Positions 46,636 through 58,410 are shown, counted from the stretch's first letter. The stretch is DNA of 64,000 nucleotides from Flaccisagitta enflata (GCA_965153355.1 OZ231126.1:67642001-67706000), one strand, 5' to 3'. Notes: generated from the sequence alone by a model not told the origin. Numbers and translations: made by a program.

Positions 46636-49600
46636 GATAGGAAGAGAGACGGACAGACTTTCAGGAAGCGGGGCAGATAGACATGACAGGAAGAGAGACT
46701 GTCTGATAGACAACAACGACAGACAAATGGATCGTCGCGGGATAAAGAATCTACCAGTAACGGCGGCTGTCGCCGTGAGGAAAAAAGGCGTAGGCATTGG
46801 TCACTTTTCATCAAGTTTTTAGTCGCGGACACGCGACTCTACACCTTGCCGTGTCAGTCGGTAGGTCCGTCGGACCGTCGGTCCGTCACATTTTTGAATT
46901 CCGAGCGGTTTTCGCGTTACTACTCCTGCCCAACTGTCCGCGACTGGATTGCCGTGTATCCGGCCTTGTTTTTGGTTACTGCAAATCTTTTTTTTATTAG
47001 ATCAAATTAAGAGTAATTGTATGTATTGATTGCACTGAAAATCAGAGAAAAATAGGACTGACCCAAATGAGCTAGATGAGCTAAACTTCTCAAAATCACT
47101 CAACCAGACAGCCAGCTATGCTCACTGACATGCTTTCTTGTATTTACATGCTCCCATCAAAACATTTATCTCATTAAAAATTAGAAAAAAAAAACTGAGC
47201 TAAGTGAGCCAGGTGAGCTAAAATGCTTAAAAACATCCTCACAGATGAGCGATTATGCTCACTGATATGCTTATTTGTATCTGCTTTCTTAAATATTTAT
47301 CAAAATATTCATTCCTTCATCACATTTGAAATAAAAAAAAAACTGAGCTAAATGAGCTAGAATCCTCCAAAACACCCTCACAGATGAGCAGCTAGGCTCA
47401 TAAACATGTTTTCTTATATTTGCATGCTCAAATAAATATAAATACACTCCTTTATTGATCCTACTTAAACTCATAAAAAATCGAAAAAAATTCAATTTGC
47501 AATTTTCGTAAATAAATCTTTGAAAAATCATAACGCGAAAAATATTTGTTGTAGAGCATTCTGCTTGGCGCCAAATGAAAGAGAATTATTAAATTTACTT
47601 ACCCTATCAATTTCATTGGAGGGCCCATTCGGTCGGTGGAGAGCCACAACTTCCGCATAAGAAAATGAAAACCCTGTTTCTCTCGAATATGTCAAAAAGT
47701 CGAAGACTGACTTCGACTTTTTTCCCGATAAGAGGCTTTGTCCGTCCCTCCATCAGTCCGTCAGTCGGCAAGCGTGAAAACGCGCGTTTATGACGCAGCG
47801 ACTGAGTGTGGATGGACTGATGGAGGGGTGGGGTTGAACGCCCCTGTCCGACCGTTTGTGGCGAAGTTGTAACCTCGTTTTAATTTATAATTGTTCATCA
47901 GGAGGTCCAGATTGGTTACGTCGTGCTTACATGTCTCAACACGTGTTCTGGGGAATTGTCATATTCACCCTAGGAATCGCAACAGCATTAACAGGAATCA
48001 CCGAAAAGGCCATTTTTTCTGTGAAGAATCCTTCTTACTCCAAACTGCCAACTGAAGGTGATTTGCGGAATGATTCCCATGGAGAGAATAAAAAAAAGAT
48101 CAAATGTAGATTTTTTTTGGGCATCGTCCCCATAGGATCGATGTCCTTTAGAACACATTGGTGAATTCCCCAAAGGCCTTATATCCGACCGCAGGTCCTC
48201 GAAGACTTTCCAAGCTTTCATGCAACCCACTCGAGTCCAAAATAAGCCTTCTTTGACTCAATATAAGCCCTAGCCCGCTTGAAATCTGTCTTTTTGAGCC
48301 CAACTTCGCCTTCTTAGCTCAAATTTACTCGAGCCTCAATTTTGTCATAATCAACTTCCAATTTTCGCCCCACTCTCACCTACTTTTATACATACCTCTG
48401 GTTAAACAAGTGTAACCAATTGACGGACCAACCGAAGGACAAAGCCGGTTAAAATGTCGCTTACACGCTAAGATAGGTAACGATCTTGTTGTTTTACTTC
48501 ATTGAGTCAAAAGTGAAATGCGTTCTGAAAAAAACTCGCCCCCTGAAGTGTCTTGAGTCACGACAGGCGTAAATCACCACCGATTCCTACACTCTTTTTA
48601 TTGAGTAAGGACAAAGTTTATAAGGACATCGAGGCTGAAATTTTGCCAAAAATTAAGAACATTTTAAGGACAAAGCCCAGCCTCAGATTTATAAAAAAAA
48701 ATTTTTGATTGATAATTTAAATTGTTTTTACGTAAATGTAAGAGGACATTATCTTATCTATAGAAAATTGCAACATTTTTGTCTTTTATTTTTGTGACAT
48801 ATTTTCTTTGTTTCAAAGTAGTAACTATCATATTTGAATTGTATTTACTCATACTGAACACAATTCATTTCAATGAGTATAATAGAATTCTAAGAAAATC
48901 ATAGAAAAATATTTAGGACACGCTAAGAACATTTCAACCAATCCAGGCTAAAAAAAAATTAACTGGTCCTTAAAAACTGAAAAGAGTGTATTGGATTCAG
49001 CAGAAAATTTTACCTATCCTCGACTACAAGAACAGCTCAGTCAGACAATTATTTCAGATTTTATGGCCATTTAAAGTTTTTAAGGACAACTGTCCTAAAT
49101 TATAGTCAGATTGACACTTATTGAGTCGCTAGTTCACGAATAAACAAAAGAACTAGAACATGGTGATTGAATGTTTTCAATAAATTAATGAATGAACGAA
49201 CAATGGAATGAAAAAGAATGTGGTACATAAGGCATGATAGGTGAAAGGAATGAAGAAAGACTTCAGAATCGGCCGCTTTGCACATTTCAAACGACCGACG
49301 GACGGACGGACAAGACCTCATACAGAAGCGCGAGGACGCACTAAAAAAGGGACAACAGAAAAAAATCTAGACTGATCGACGTGAACTGATCCCGAGACAC
49401 GCGTGTTCAGTAGCGTGAGACGTTTCACAAAAGACAAAACGTGCCATTTGACATGAGATCAGCGGAGAAACATTTGTCAATCGTTCGTTTTTAGATGCGT
49501 CCTCGCATCTTTATAACAGGCTGTGTCCGTCGGTTGGCCGGTTGGTTTGCTGGTAATGCACTCATAAAAACATTAAAAGTTGTCCTTATCTAGTATAAGT

Positions 49601-49946
49601 AGCATGCATATAGTAATTCTTACATTAAATCATTTATTCATAAAAAAACATTCATTCATAAAAAATTACATTCATAAATAACATTTATTTGTGAAAAACA
49701 TTCATTCACAGCTAGAGGACGCATTGTTTGCCTACTTGGCCTTGTTTCTTCTCTCTTTTCCCCGCAACAGCGTACGTGTTGAATTTCTACGGGTATTCGA
49801 TGTTTCTTTTCGCCGTCGTCGTCGTTTTCATCGCCACCAAATCTGAGTGGAAAAGACCGCCCGATGGACAGAGTGACGAACTGACTTCGAATGGATCCGG
49901 AGTACGAAATCCAGCATTTCATGACTTGGAGATGAAAGATAGCTAA
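38741..49946 (+). CDS. CYB561: Cytochrome b561 (ascorbate-dependent transmembrane electron carrier)
   Basis: Exons 38741-38959, 42140-42284, 44366-44472, 45653-45705, 46364-46446 (end inferred), 47902-48057 and 49771-49946 join to 313 codons, giving 312 aa. An acidic cytosolic N-terminus (~62 aa) precedes a six-helix core. The haem-ligand histidines are present: H107 (NWHPILM), H141 (KLIHAAL), H177 (LHSWLG) and H216 (SQHVFWG). The KSEWKRP end of the last helix also fits animal CYB561. The family moves electrons from cytosolic ascorbate across secretory-granule or endolysosomal membranes. The second His of the usual LHGLLH motif is Gln145 here. All junctions are GT-AG and in phase except the exon 5 donor, where GAAAGAAAC replaces an expected GT. 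AATAAA at 50544-50549 is a possible poly(A) signal. Confidence 0.9.
38966..39091. repeat. CYB561: (GA)n run at the CYB561 exon 1 donor
   Basis: Starts six bases after the GT. Pure GA with a GAAAGA patch and two GGGAGA/GCGAGA changes. Confidence 0.95.
39127..39274 (+). repeat. CYB561: Hairpin element, type D, CYB561 intron 1
   Basis: AGTCGCGGACACGCGACT, TATAAGCCACTTTTCGG, (GTCC/GGTC) core, CGTAACAAAGTCACTTTT, CGTCTGCGACTAATGC, GCCTTGTT. Confidence 0.75.
40480..41752. mobile_element. Second copy of the TGTGTCAATA MITE, interrupted by a foldback element
   Basis: The right end (GCATATTGACACACCCGAC) and flanking interior match 30485-30893. The left end is degraded. The interior is split by the foldback element 40556-41369. 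Confidence 0.5.
40556..41369. mobile_element. Foldback element, copy 4, with one-way minisatellite
   Basis: About 28 units of ~20 bp (GGCTCAAATCCCAGCCTCGA type, 40660-41250), all in one orientation, lie between the GGGCAGCGGCCCCGAAGGGG arms. The right end is complete to CTTTTGCGACTATTA. Confidence 0.72.
42140..42284 (+). CDS. CYB561: CYB561 exon 2 (first helix, first haem His)
   Basis: GLGLLMLVLCFVWFLDYKGG through FNWHPILMSLGLVFLYGQ, with acceptor CTTCTTCAG and donor GTAAAT, phase 1. The frame is also open upstream to an ATG at 42038, which could be an alternative first exon. Confidence 0.92.
42317..42473 (+). repeat. CYB561: Hairpin element, type D, CYB561 intron 2
   Basis: The same layout as 39127-39274, with arm GTCCGCGACT and GTACACGGCCTTGTT. 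The GTCCGTAACAAAGTC stretch is duplicated. Confidence 0.75.
42609..44173. mobile_element. GCTTCACATAGC-family element in CYB561 intron 2, 9-bp duplication
   Basis: Ends TTAGATGCTTCACAT and ATGTGAAGCACCCAA, flanked on both sides by ATGACTCAC. It is longer than the 50.9-kb copy because of added sequence, including a complete pogo-like MITE at 43521-43700. Confidence 0.72.
43521..43700. mobile_element. Pogo/Tigger-like MITE (TA-CAGTGGAACCCCGC ends)
   Basis: 180 bp with inverted ends TACAGTGGAACCCCGC and GCGGGGTCCTACTGTA and TA at each outer edge. It is nested in the element at 42609-44173 and so is younger than it. Confidence 0.75.
44366..44472 (+). CDS. CYB561: CYB561 exon 3
   Basis: Completes Ala122, then MIVYRVFFFLPKFAVKLIHA through VAVALK. 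Acceptor TTTTTTTTTAG, donor GTAACG. Confidence 0.9.
44945..45140 (+). repeat. CYB561: Hairpin element, short-core variant, CYB561 intron 3
   Basis: AGTCGCGTGCACGCGACT, GCTTTGTCCATCCGTCC, then a ~25-bp GTCATTCTA-like tandem, distal arm GCACGCGACT and TTGGCCTTGTT. Confidence 0.7.
45407..45584. mobile_element. Pogo-like MITE in CYB561 intron 3
   Basis: Left end TACAGTGGAGCATCGC and right end GAAGTTCAACTGTA are inverted, with TA at both edges. The interior, with CGCTCTAGTGAAG and TTAGTAGTTATTTCTAT, is shared with ~33575-33735. Confidence 0.7.
45653..45705 (+). CDS. CYB561: CYB561 exon 4
   Basis: Short exon AVFDSHDLKIPPIPNMY plus two bases of Ser, matching the loop before the SLHSW motif. Acceptor TTATCAG, donor GTTAGT. 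Confidence 0.88.
45853..46196. mobile_element. Foldback MITE in CYB561 intron 4
   Basis: AGAGTGGGCT at the left and AGCCCACTCT at the right. Inverted similarity continues inward through CTTGATCTAGGCAC/GTGCCTAGATCATG and CATCAATGCTG-type arms, each ~140 bp, around a short centre near 46020. Confidence 0.7.
46364..46446 (+). CDS. CYB561: CYB561 exon 5, donor site not GT
   Basis: LHSWLGITTVGLFSLQLLLG through FIFLWP, then one base of Gly. Phase 1 is required to join exon 6. The bases after the exon are GAAAGAAAC followed by ~85 bp of (GA)n. The only GT in the right phase is at 46549, which would add about 34 residues of Arg-Glu repeat. Confidence 0.75.
46459..46633. repeat. CYB561: (GA)n / (GAGT)n / (GA)n at the CYB561 exon 5 donor
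   Basis: (GA)n 46459-46544, (GTGA) units 46545-46589, (GA)n to 46633. It begins 13 bp after the inferred exon end and keeps an open Arg-Glu frame. Confidence 0.95.
46821..46970 (+). repeat. CYB561: Hairpin element, type B, CYB561 intron 5
   Basis: AGTCGCGGACACGCGACT, CTACACCTTGCCGTGTC, core, distal arm GTCCGCGACT, tail GTATCCGGCCTTGTT. Confidence 0.78.
47027..47728 (-). repeat. Inverted copy of the 145-bp-unit repeat
   Basis: Repeated GAGCTAAATGAGCTAGA, CACCCTCACAGATGAGC and TTTGCATGCTC motifs appear in three units, ending at the hairpin GTCGAAGACTGACTTCGAC then TTTTTTCCCGAT. It lies in CYB561 intron 5. A fragment with the same end is at 63655-63882. Confidence 0.6.
47902..48057 (+). CDS. 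CYB561: CYB561 exon 6 (fourth haem His)
   Basis: GPDWLRRAYMSQHVFWGIVI through ITEKAIF and YSKLPTE plus one base. Acceptor TTCATCAG, donor GTGATT. The exon enters with two bases of a Gly codon, which fixes the required phase of exon 5. Confidence 0.9.
48114..48480. mobile_element. Foldback element, degenerate copy
   Basis: GGGCATCGTCCCCATAGGATCG resembles the GGGCAGCGGCCCCGAAGGGG arm. Loosely spaced AGCCC/GAGTCC-type units follow, then a GACGGACCAACCGAAGGACA tail of a hairpin element. It lies in CYB561 intron 6. Confidence 0.45.
49493..49746 (+). repeat. CYB561: Hairpin element, type E, abutting CYB561 last exon
   Basis: Hairpin AGATGCGTCCTCGCATCT, a short GTCGGTTGGCCGGTTGGT core, a distal arm GAGGACGCAT complementary to the first arm, and ACTTGGCCTTGTTT. 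It lies 24 bp before the exon 7 acceptor. Minus-strand type-E hairpin ends occur near 42004-42031 and 49290-49345. Confidence 0.72.
49771..49946 (+). CDS. CYB561: CYB561 terminal exon 7
   Basis: AYVLNFYGYSMFLFAVVVVF and ATKSEWKRPPDGQ, then a polar tail ending NPAFHDLEMKDS and TAA. Its pyrimidine tract abuts the tail end of a hairpin element (49493-49746). Confidence 0.9.
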
Positions 49947-50867
49947 ACTGTCTATCCAAAAAGTTTGTTTGTCACCGAATGGATCAAGAATCTGTATCCT
50001 ACCCTCTCACTGGTCATGTTTTGTCACTGTCCTAAATATACAACAAAATTGCTTTGCGAAACTCGGGCCATCCATGACTGGTAGATAAAAGATATGTCTG
50101 TGGCTAATCTGTGCTGTAATGTAGATGTTGTAAAGCATATTATTGGTTGACGTTTGTCAGACTGTCAACAGTGGTAACAAAGTTATATTACTCTTTCACT
50201 TATTGGATTCTTTCACTGCATTTGATTGTATTAATCTGCACTATTTTTATTATACCTGAACATTTCCAATCTCACAAACGCAAGTTGTATCGAGCTAATT
50301 GCACGCGGAATTAGTAAGATAATTAAGAAAGCAGGAACCAAAAGCTTTTTGATTTCCAACAGTTTATATAACAGAATCATGAGTAATTATTCAAGATTTA
50401 TGATACAGATACACATAACATTATCTAATGTATGGATAAAACATTTCCATCGCCAGGTCCTCACCTCCTACCAAATCAAGCCTGGATTTTTTAGCTACAA
50501 TTTTCAAATGGATCTCAATGGATCCACAATATGAAAAAAAGAAAATAAAGATAAAAACACAAACGACTGTAAAATTTTAAGTCTCTCATGAGACCACAAT
50601 TGACGAAACTAAATTCATCAGTCAACGGTTCATATGCAACCTAGATTGCATACTTTTTTTTCTAGATCTAAAGTAAAGAAAGGAAACGAAAATTCTAAAA
50701 AACGTCTCGCACCGTGATCGGCCCGTGTCTGTAAAATTTTAACACTTCTACGCTCTGTTGTGCGAAAGTCAAGGCCGTTTTGCCCATAAATGATCATTGA
50801 GTAAATATTGGAAGGGTCGCGACAAAAACGACATGACTATCCATGATCAAGACATATTGGCGCTTCA

Positions 50868-51354
50868 CATAGCAAAAGTTGGGAGTATCCCTTCACCCTA
50901 TCTAGTTATGTAGAGGATCAAAAATCATGAAGATGACCATTTTCTTTTTTTTTTTAAATAAATTCATCTTCTATTTTTGTTTTGGCCCTAATGTTCCAAG
51001 AATTCAGCAAAATCCTGTGTAGTATTGTTACAAAAAGGACAATCATATGTAATAGAAAATCATGTTTATAAAAATGTACTAAAATATCAGAACATAAGCT
51101 ATGACAGAGCCTTTGAAAAGGCAGAATTACAGTTTTATGAAGGAGAAATTTAAAAAAACTAATTCAAACAATACCAGCATATTGGTTTATCCCACTGCAT
51201 TATGCAAATTAGGGCCTCAAAAACTATTTTCAAAAAATAGTAGATGAATGATTTTTTATAAATGAAAAATGGTAAGGGTCTTAAAATTGACCACTCCACA
51301 TTAGGTAAAGAGGGCGAAGAGAAATAACCAACTTTTGCTATGTGAAGCATCCAA
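50868..51354. mobile_element. MITE of the GCTTCACATAGC family, complete, 8-bp target duplication
   Basis: The inverted ends are ATTGGCGCTTCACATAGC and GCTATGTGAAGCATCCAAT. The octamer CAAGACAT flanks both ends. It lies downstream of the CYB561 gene and has no convincing ORF. Confidence 0.75.
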
Positions 51355-52835
51355 TCAAGACATCCTTTATTTCTTACTTCTTCTTCTTACTTCTTCTTCA
51401 GAAAGTTGATTCGCAAAAGAGAATGTTTAAACATTAATTGAAAAAACAAAACAAAACAGAAACCGAAAACAGGAAAGATCAAGGAAATAATTTCCAGAAA
51501 AAAATATGCAATACAAATATTTAACCTATACAAAAAAAAAATCATGGTCGCGGCCCTTCCCTATTGGTAAAACAGAAGTTACACGGCGAATGTTCTCAAG
51601 GATAATATATCACTTGCAGTTGAATCAACATTCAAATTATAGAGTTGGTCCTAAAGAGGATCAAATACTTCTTCATAAATAAATACATTAAGCGAACACG
51701 ATCGTTATCTAAATCTGGGTGTAAACTGGACATTTATTACAACGCATGACTGACTGAAAAAAGAACGAAAATGACTTGTCATATTAGCGAACATTTAACA
51801 ATTGATTGTTTTGAAAAAAGGGTATTTTTCTTCTGGAGAGAGAGAGAGAGAGAGAGTCTGTACATGGACATTTTTTTGTCTTAATGATTATTAAGGCATG
51901 CAATCGTTCCCAGAGGTTAAGAACCGTAATGTGTGAATGTGTTTGACTGGATAAATTATCATAACCAAAAATTCACAATTGTTTTTTTAATTCACGCGAT
52001 GCACTGTGGACGCTGGAAACAGCAAAAATGAAACGAAAGAAACGCGTACAAGAGACATCAAACTTATTCTTTTTTTGTTAATCGTAGCACTTGTAGTCTT
52101 TTTAAATGACTTAGACAAGTTGTTTTCATAAAAAGAAAAAAAAACCCTATTCGTACCCAAAACATCTTAGGCAGATTAGAGAGGTTAAAAAAAAAAATCA
52201 TCTCGAAATTGTGTATCTCCGCGCCGCAAAGGCCGCTGTGTTGACGCGACGCATATCTGGAAAGGGGAGGCTTGAGAAGTAGAAATTGAATGAAAAGCAA
52301 ATCACCATTTTAAATGAGAGAAACACAAGGATTGACTAAACTCACAATAACTGTACACAAACACGATTAAAAAAAAAAATCCGAACCCCCAATATAAAAT
52401 CATGAAAGTTTAAAAAACTTCTTTACTTCTACGTTGAGGCCTTTATCGGCCATTTTCATCTTTCCATCATCACGACCACCGCCAGCACTACCACCACTAA
52501 GAATAACCTCGGATTCACTCATATTATCTCTAACACCCTCCCCAATGAGCGCAATCGTTCATGCAATCAATCTCACATTCCTTCATTCACATATCACACA
52601 CATGCAACACATGAAAAACAACATCCACACAAAAACAACACATAAACATCAACACATAGACATCAACTCTAGCAAAACAACACAGATAAGCAAACTGGCA
52701 AAAACACAGACACTAACAGTCCCGCACAGTCACATTCATCTCTTCCAGTTCGTCTCCTCCATTCAGCCACCGCTTCCTATTCCTACTCCTCCTCTTCCTC
52801 TAAACTCCCCCCCCCCTAAGAAAACCCAAATCCAC

Positions 52836-54301
52836 TCATCCGTCTCTAACGGGTACCCAAATCGTCGCTCCTGACTCTCTCCTGATCACGTCTTTGACTT
52901 TATCGTAGATTTCGGCGACCGTTTCCCCCACAACAACAGCGGTAAACACTCCGTTGAATTCCTGCTCGATTTTGATCGTCCTTTCAAAGGTTTTGGCGGC
53001 CTGTTCTTCCGTCACGCGTTTGTTCATCTCCATGATGGCGTCGACGGAAGCCGGCTTGATGAGGATCGAAATCGGATGCAAATCGGCGGCTTGAAGTCTC
53101 TTGATGGCGTTGGCGCTGACGTCCAAGACGCAGTGTCTGCCGGCCTCGGCCACGTCCCGGACGGACACGATCGACGTCCCGTACAAATTGTCGTTGTATT
53201 GGCCGGCTTCGATGAACAAATGATTGGCGATGTCCGACTCCATTTGTCGGCGACTTTCGACGAAATGATAATCGCGTCCGTCGATTTCGTAGTCGCGTCG
53301 CGCGCGCGTCGTGTGCGGCACGCAGCTGCCGAACGCGTCCGGGTTTTCCGCGATGAGATCGTCGTTGATGCGGTCCTTCATCACGCCCAACACGACAATG
53401 GGTCGGGCGTAATCCACGTCCTCTTGCACCACGGTCTCGTACGATATCACCGTTTCTTCGGCGGGTGTCGGCGTCGATCCCGTCGTGTTATTTCCATCCT
53501 CTGACCTCGAACCACCTCCTCCTCCTCCTCCCGCGCCGTCGTCGTCGCTCATAATCTGCTCTTTACTCTTCATAAAGGGAAATTTGCGGCTAAACGCCAA
53601 AGTCTTTTTCTTCTTATTATCCGGATTGGAAGAACCGTTCGATTGTTGGTGGTTGACGTCTGTTCGATTGCCGCCGCCGTTGCCGCTGAAATTCACTTTC
53701 TTCAGTCGTTGTCTTTCCTTCTTTTCAACTCGGCGTTTGGAGGGAATGATGGCCAAGCCGGCTTCTTCTCCGTCTTCCAGCACTCGTCTCGCCTGCCACC
53801 ATTCCTCGTCCGAGGCGTTGACCACGTGCAGAATATCGCCGTAGGAAAACCGAAGTCCGCGACTCGGCAAAGCGCAGTCTTTCGAGGGTTCGTAGTCGAA
53901 CAGCGCGCGAACGTAGAGCGACTTCTTTTGAATGGTGCGCAGCGTGCCGCACACCACCGGCGACGTCGCCGACGGAGGAGGCGGTGAAGACGCTCCCATA
54001 GCGGCGTTGCCGGCGGTGCCGGATAACGTGGCGTTGTTGGAAGACGCCGACGCGAGAAGGACGCCCGTTCCGCAGTTTTCCCGTAAGTCGTGGATTTTGG
54101 CTTCGAAGGCGTTGTATTCCTCGGGTCTGTATTGGACGACTAACTGCACGCGCGGCCCCGTGGACTTTAACACGCGCGCGGCTTCTTCGTGCGTCGCGTC
54201 GCGTAAATCGACGTCGTTGACGGCGAGAATCTGATCGCCGCGCCGTAATTCGCCGCTTAAATCCGCCACACCGCCAGCCAAGATGAACGAGATAAAGATA
54301 C
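52836..54301 (-). CDS. DLG1: DLG terminal exon (PDZ3 end, SH3, HOOK, GK)
   Basis: The acceptor is TTTCCAG. Two bases complete Gly, then [10 protein letters not shown] through the GK domain to TGA, 488 codons in one uninterrupted exon. Vertebrate DLG genes split the same region into many exons. Confidence 0.93.
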
Positions 54302-54685
54302 CTGGAAATCATAGGGTGTGTAAAGATATTAGAGCAGTGAAGATAGAAGCTAGTGACATTAAGGGTCGTACCCACTACCCAGTAAGCAATAAGCATTCAG
54401 AACTGCGTATAGTTCAACCCGCGAGAATATTTCACAGATGTCACATCTTTTGCTAGATAGTACAACACTGATGAATCTGACGCAATCAGTGTCCTAAAGA
54501 GATGAGAACAATATATCTCACATCTAAATTGAGACAGTTACTACTCAAAGGAAAAAAAATCACTCGAGCTTACACCTATTAGCACCAATCAGTTTCTCTA
54601 ACTCAATTAAATTATTCAGGAGTAGTTTAAGACCAGAGAAAACTTTCACGCAAATAATCTTTATATTGCACAGCATTGGTTGACA

Positions 54686-54748
<63 letters not shown>

Positions 54749-54781
54749 CTTTCTCCTTTTTTCTTCTCTTTTTTTTCTTTC

Positions 54782-54814
<33 letters not shown>

Positions 54815-54830
54815 ACTCACTCACTCACTC

Positions 54831-54889
<59 letters not shown>

Positions 54890-55717
54890 CAATATACACA
54901 TCCTCTAACCTTCAGCGCCGTCCTCCCCGCCGACGATGTTGAATCCGAGAGAACCGCGGCCGTCTTTGGACAAGAGAACTTTCCGCGGTTCGCGCGTGAC
55001 GTAATAATAACGAAGGCGTTGTTTCCTGCTTTGGGCGAATCGCGCGCAGCCGTTTTCGGCGGAAGTCAATGGCGCGCCGTCGACGCCGACCACGTCATTT
55101 CCGGCGTCATGATGCTGTAGTTGCTGTTGCTGCTGTTGCTGTTGCGACGGATGATGTCCCTGCTGCATCATGTTCAGAGTGTTGTTCATATTGTTGTTGT
55201 TATTACTACCTAATCCGCTGTGATTATTGTTATTGTTGTTATGATTGTGTTGACTATGAATGGAAGAATCGAGAAGAGAAGTGCCGCCGAATGCGTCGAT
55301 TTTAGGCGGCGGCGCTTGAAGGCGCACGTAAGTGGGAAGCGGCGTCGAAGAAGATTGAGGCGTTGGCAACGACGACACCGCCGTCATACTGGAAGATGAA
55401 AGCGGCGACACCGGCGTCGTTTCAACGCCGTATTGTTGTTGTTGATGTTGTTGCTGGTAGAGACGGGACGGGTGTTGATTTTGTTGTTGTTGTTGTAGTT
55501 GTTGAGGCGAAGCGTAGGAAGAAACGGGATACTCTAGTTCCATAGCCGACAAAGGCATTAATTGTACGGTTTGGTAATCCAAGGATTGTAGTCGTTGTTG
55601 TTGTTGCTGCTGCTGTTGTTGTTGGAGAGGACGTTGTTGATATTGCTGCTGCTTTTGCTGCTGCTGCTGACTAGCGCCGCGGGGGTCGTGTAAAACTTCA
55701 TTGGGTCGATAGCGCAT
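52836..55717 (-). CDS. DLG1: Discs-large MAGUK scaffold (PDZ3-SH3-HOOK-GK)
   Basis: Two exons, 55717-54910 and 54301-52836, join in phase 1 across a 608-bp GT-AG intron to give 757 aa. Residues 1-245 are a low-complexity Gln/Asn/Ser-rich linker. PDZ3 is ~246-330 ([13 protein letters not shown], then [11 protein letters not shown]). SH3 is ~397-465 ([22 protein letters not shown]). The HOOK carries [18 protein letters not shown], as in arthropod Dlg. The guanylate-kinase-like domain (~566-757) has [35 protein letters not shown] and a final TIWVPVRDG. Dlg organises septate/adherens junctions and synapses under the plasma membrane; its GK domain binds phosphopeptides rather than acting as a kinase. 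The first ATG follows an in-frame TGA, so this may be a real short isoform; L27, PDZ1 and PDZ2 are not in the window. The second exon is much more GC-rich than its surroundings. Confidence 0.93.
54687..54894. repeat. DLG1: (CT)n-rich run in the DLG intron
   Basis: Read as (GA)n on the DLG sense strand. It begins ~15 nt after the donor and is interrupted by TTTTC and CACT patches. Confidence 0.95.
54910..55717 (-). CDS. DLG1: DLG exon with Gln-rich linker and start of PDZ3
   Basis: Begins [14 protein letters not shown], carries several CAG/CAA-encoded Gln runs and Asn runs, and ends [20 protein letters not shown] then GGEDGAE plus one base. The donor GTTAGAGG at 54909 is followed within ~15 nt by ~200 bp of (GA)n in the sense direction. 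Confidence 0.88.
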
Positions 55718-55897
55718 AATTTGCGGAGTCGCAAATGTTCATTGTTTTTTTGTTTTTTTTTTGTTCCTTTTTTTTTATCACGTTGTTTTGTTGGTTTTAT
55801 CTCCAAATGGTGTTGGTCTTTTTGTTGCTACTGGTCGTTGCTGCCCTTGTTGATATCGCTGTCGTCGCGTCGTCGTCGTCATTAGCATGAAGGTGTT

Positions 55898-55900
55898 ACT
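55898..55900 (-). other. DLG1: Candidate splice acceptor of a DLG 5' UTR exon
   Basis: On the minus strand a pyrimidine tract ending CTCTTTTCCAG stops at 55899. The next 180 nt up to the DLG ATG contain a short upstream ORF and an in-frame TGA just before that ATG. This suits a non-coding 5' exon portion better than continuation from PDZ2. Confidence 0.4.
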
Positions 55901-55973
55901 GGAAAAGAGAGAAGAAAATGGTGAGATACCCTTTTAAAGTCATGTCTGGGGGGGTGATGTACAGTGTAAATGA

Positions 55974-56592
<619 letters not shown>

Positions 56593-56632
56593 CTAACACA
56601 CAAATACACACACAGAGACACTCGTAGATAAA

Positions 56633-57028
56633 CAAGGCCGGATACACGGCAATCCAGTCGCGGACGGTTGGGCAGGAGCAGTAATGCGAAAACCGCTCAC
56701 AATTTTAGAAATATTTCGGACGGACCGACGGACGGACCGACCGACACGGCAAGGTGTAGAGTCGCGTGTCCGCGACTAAAAATATATCTAATCAGGGACA
56801 AATACGATTCGATAGAGAAGCAATGATGAGTAATGAGTCTAACCATGGATTGTCTTAAGTTCTTTTTAGTTGCGGATTCGCAACTCTATAAGAGGCTTTG
56901 TCCGTCCGTCGGTCCATTGGTCCATCGGTCCGTGAATACGAGTGGAAAACTGCGAAAAGGAGCGTTTGAGGTGCGTTTTGTGTATGTGAGTGAGGGACTT
57001 GGGATATTGTAACCCCGCATCACTTGTT
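56633..57028. repeat. Two hairpin elements, opposite orientation
   Basis: 56633-56777 is a minus type-B element ending GTCCGCGACTAAAAA. 56868-57028 is a plus element starting AGTTGCGGATTCGCAACT with a different body ending GTAACCCCGCATCACTTGTT. Confidence 0.72.
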
Positions 57029-57453
57029 TGTTTTCAATTTAGCGCGCGCAAAAGCTCGTTGGGGGTTTGCCTGAGTTTTTTTTTTTTTGGATGTGTAGGA
57101 TAGCGTTTTTAGAGGTGAATGATTCCCAAGAGTGACAGTGTTTGAGTCTCTTTCTCAAATGAGTCTGCACCACCTACATGAAGAAAAATAATAACGATTT
57201 CGCTTGCTCAACGACTCAACTTCTGCGTCATCCTCTACCACTACCTCTTCCTCCTCCTCCTCCATTAGTTCTATCCTCCTCCTCCTTCTGCCCCATCAGT
57301 TCTATCTCCTCCTACCCTTCTCCATGTCACGCTTTTTTTTCGCCATTTCCTGCGAACTAGAAGATGACTGAAAACCGAAGGTGAGAAACAGAAATGGAAA
57401 CTCACCAGCGTAGAGTACTGACAAGAGAAAAGGCGGAAGGCGCGAACAGATGG

Positions 57454-58410
<957 letters not shown>

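Noticed and set aside
53076-54396. Open frames of 100-220 codons on both strands overlapping the DLG terminal exon
   Set aside because: They are shadows of a GC-rich coding exon and match no family. The DLG frame explains the sequence.
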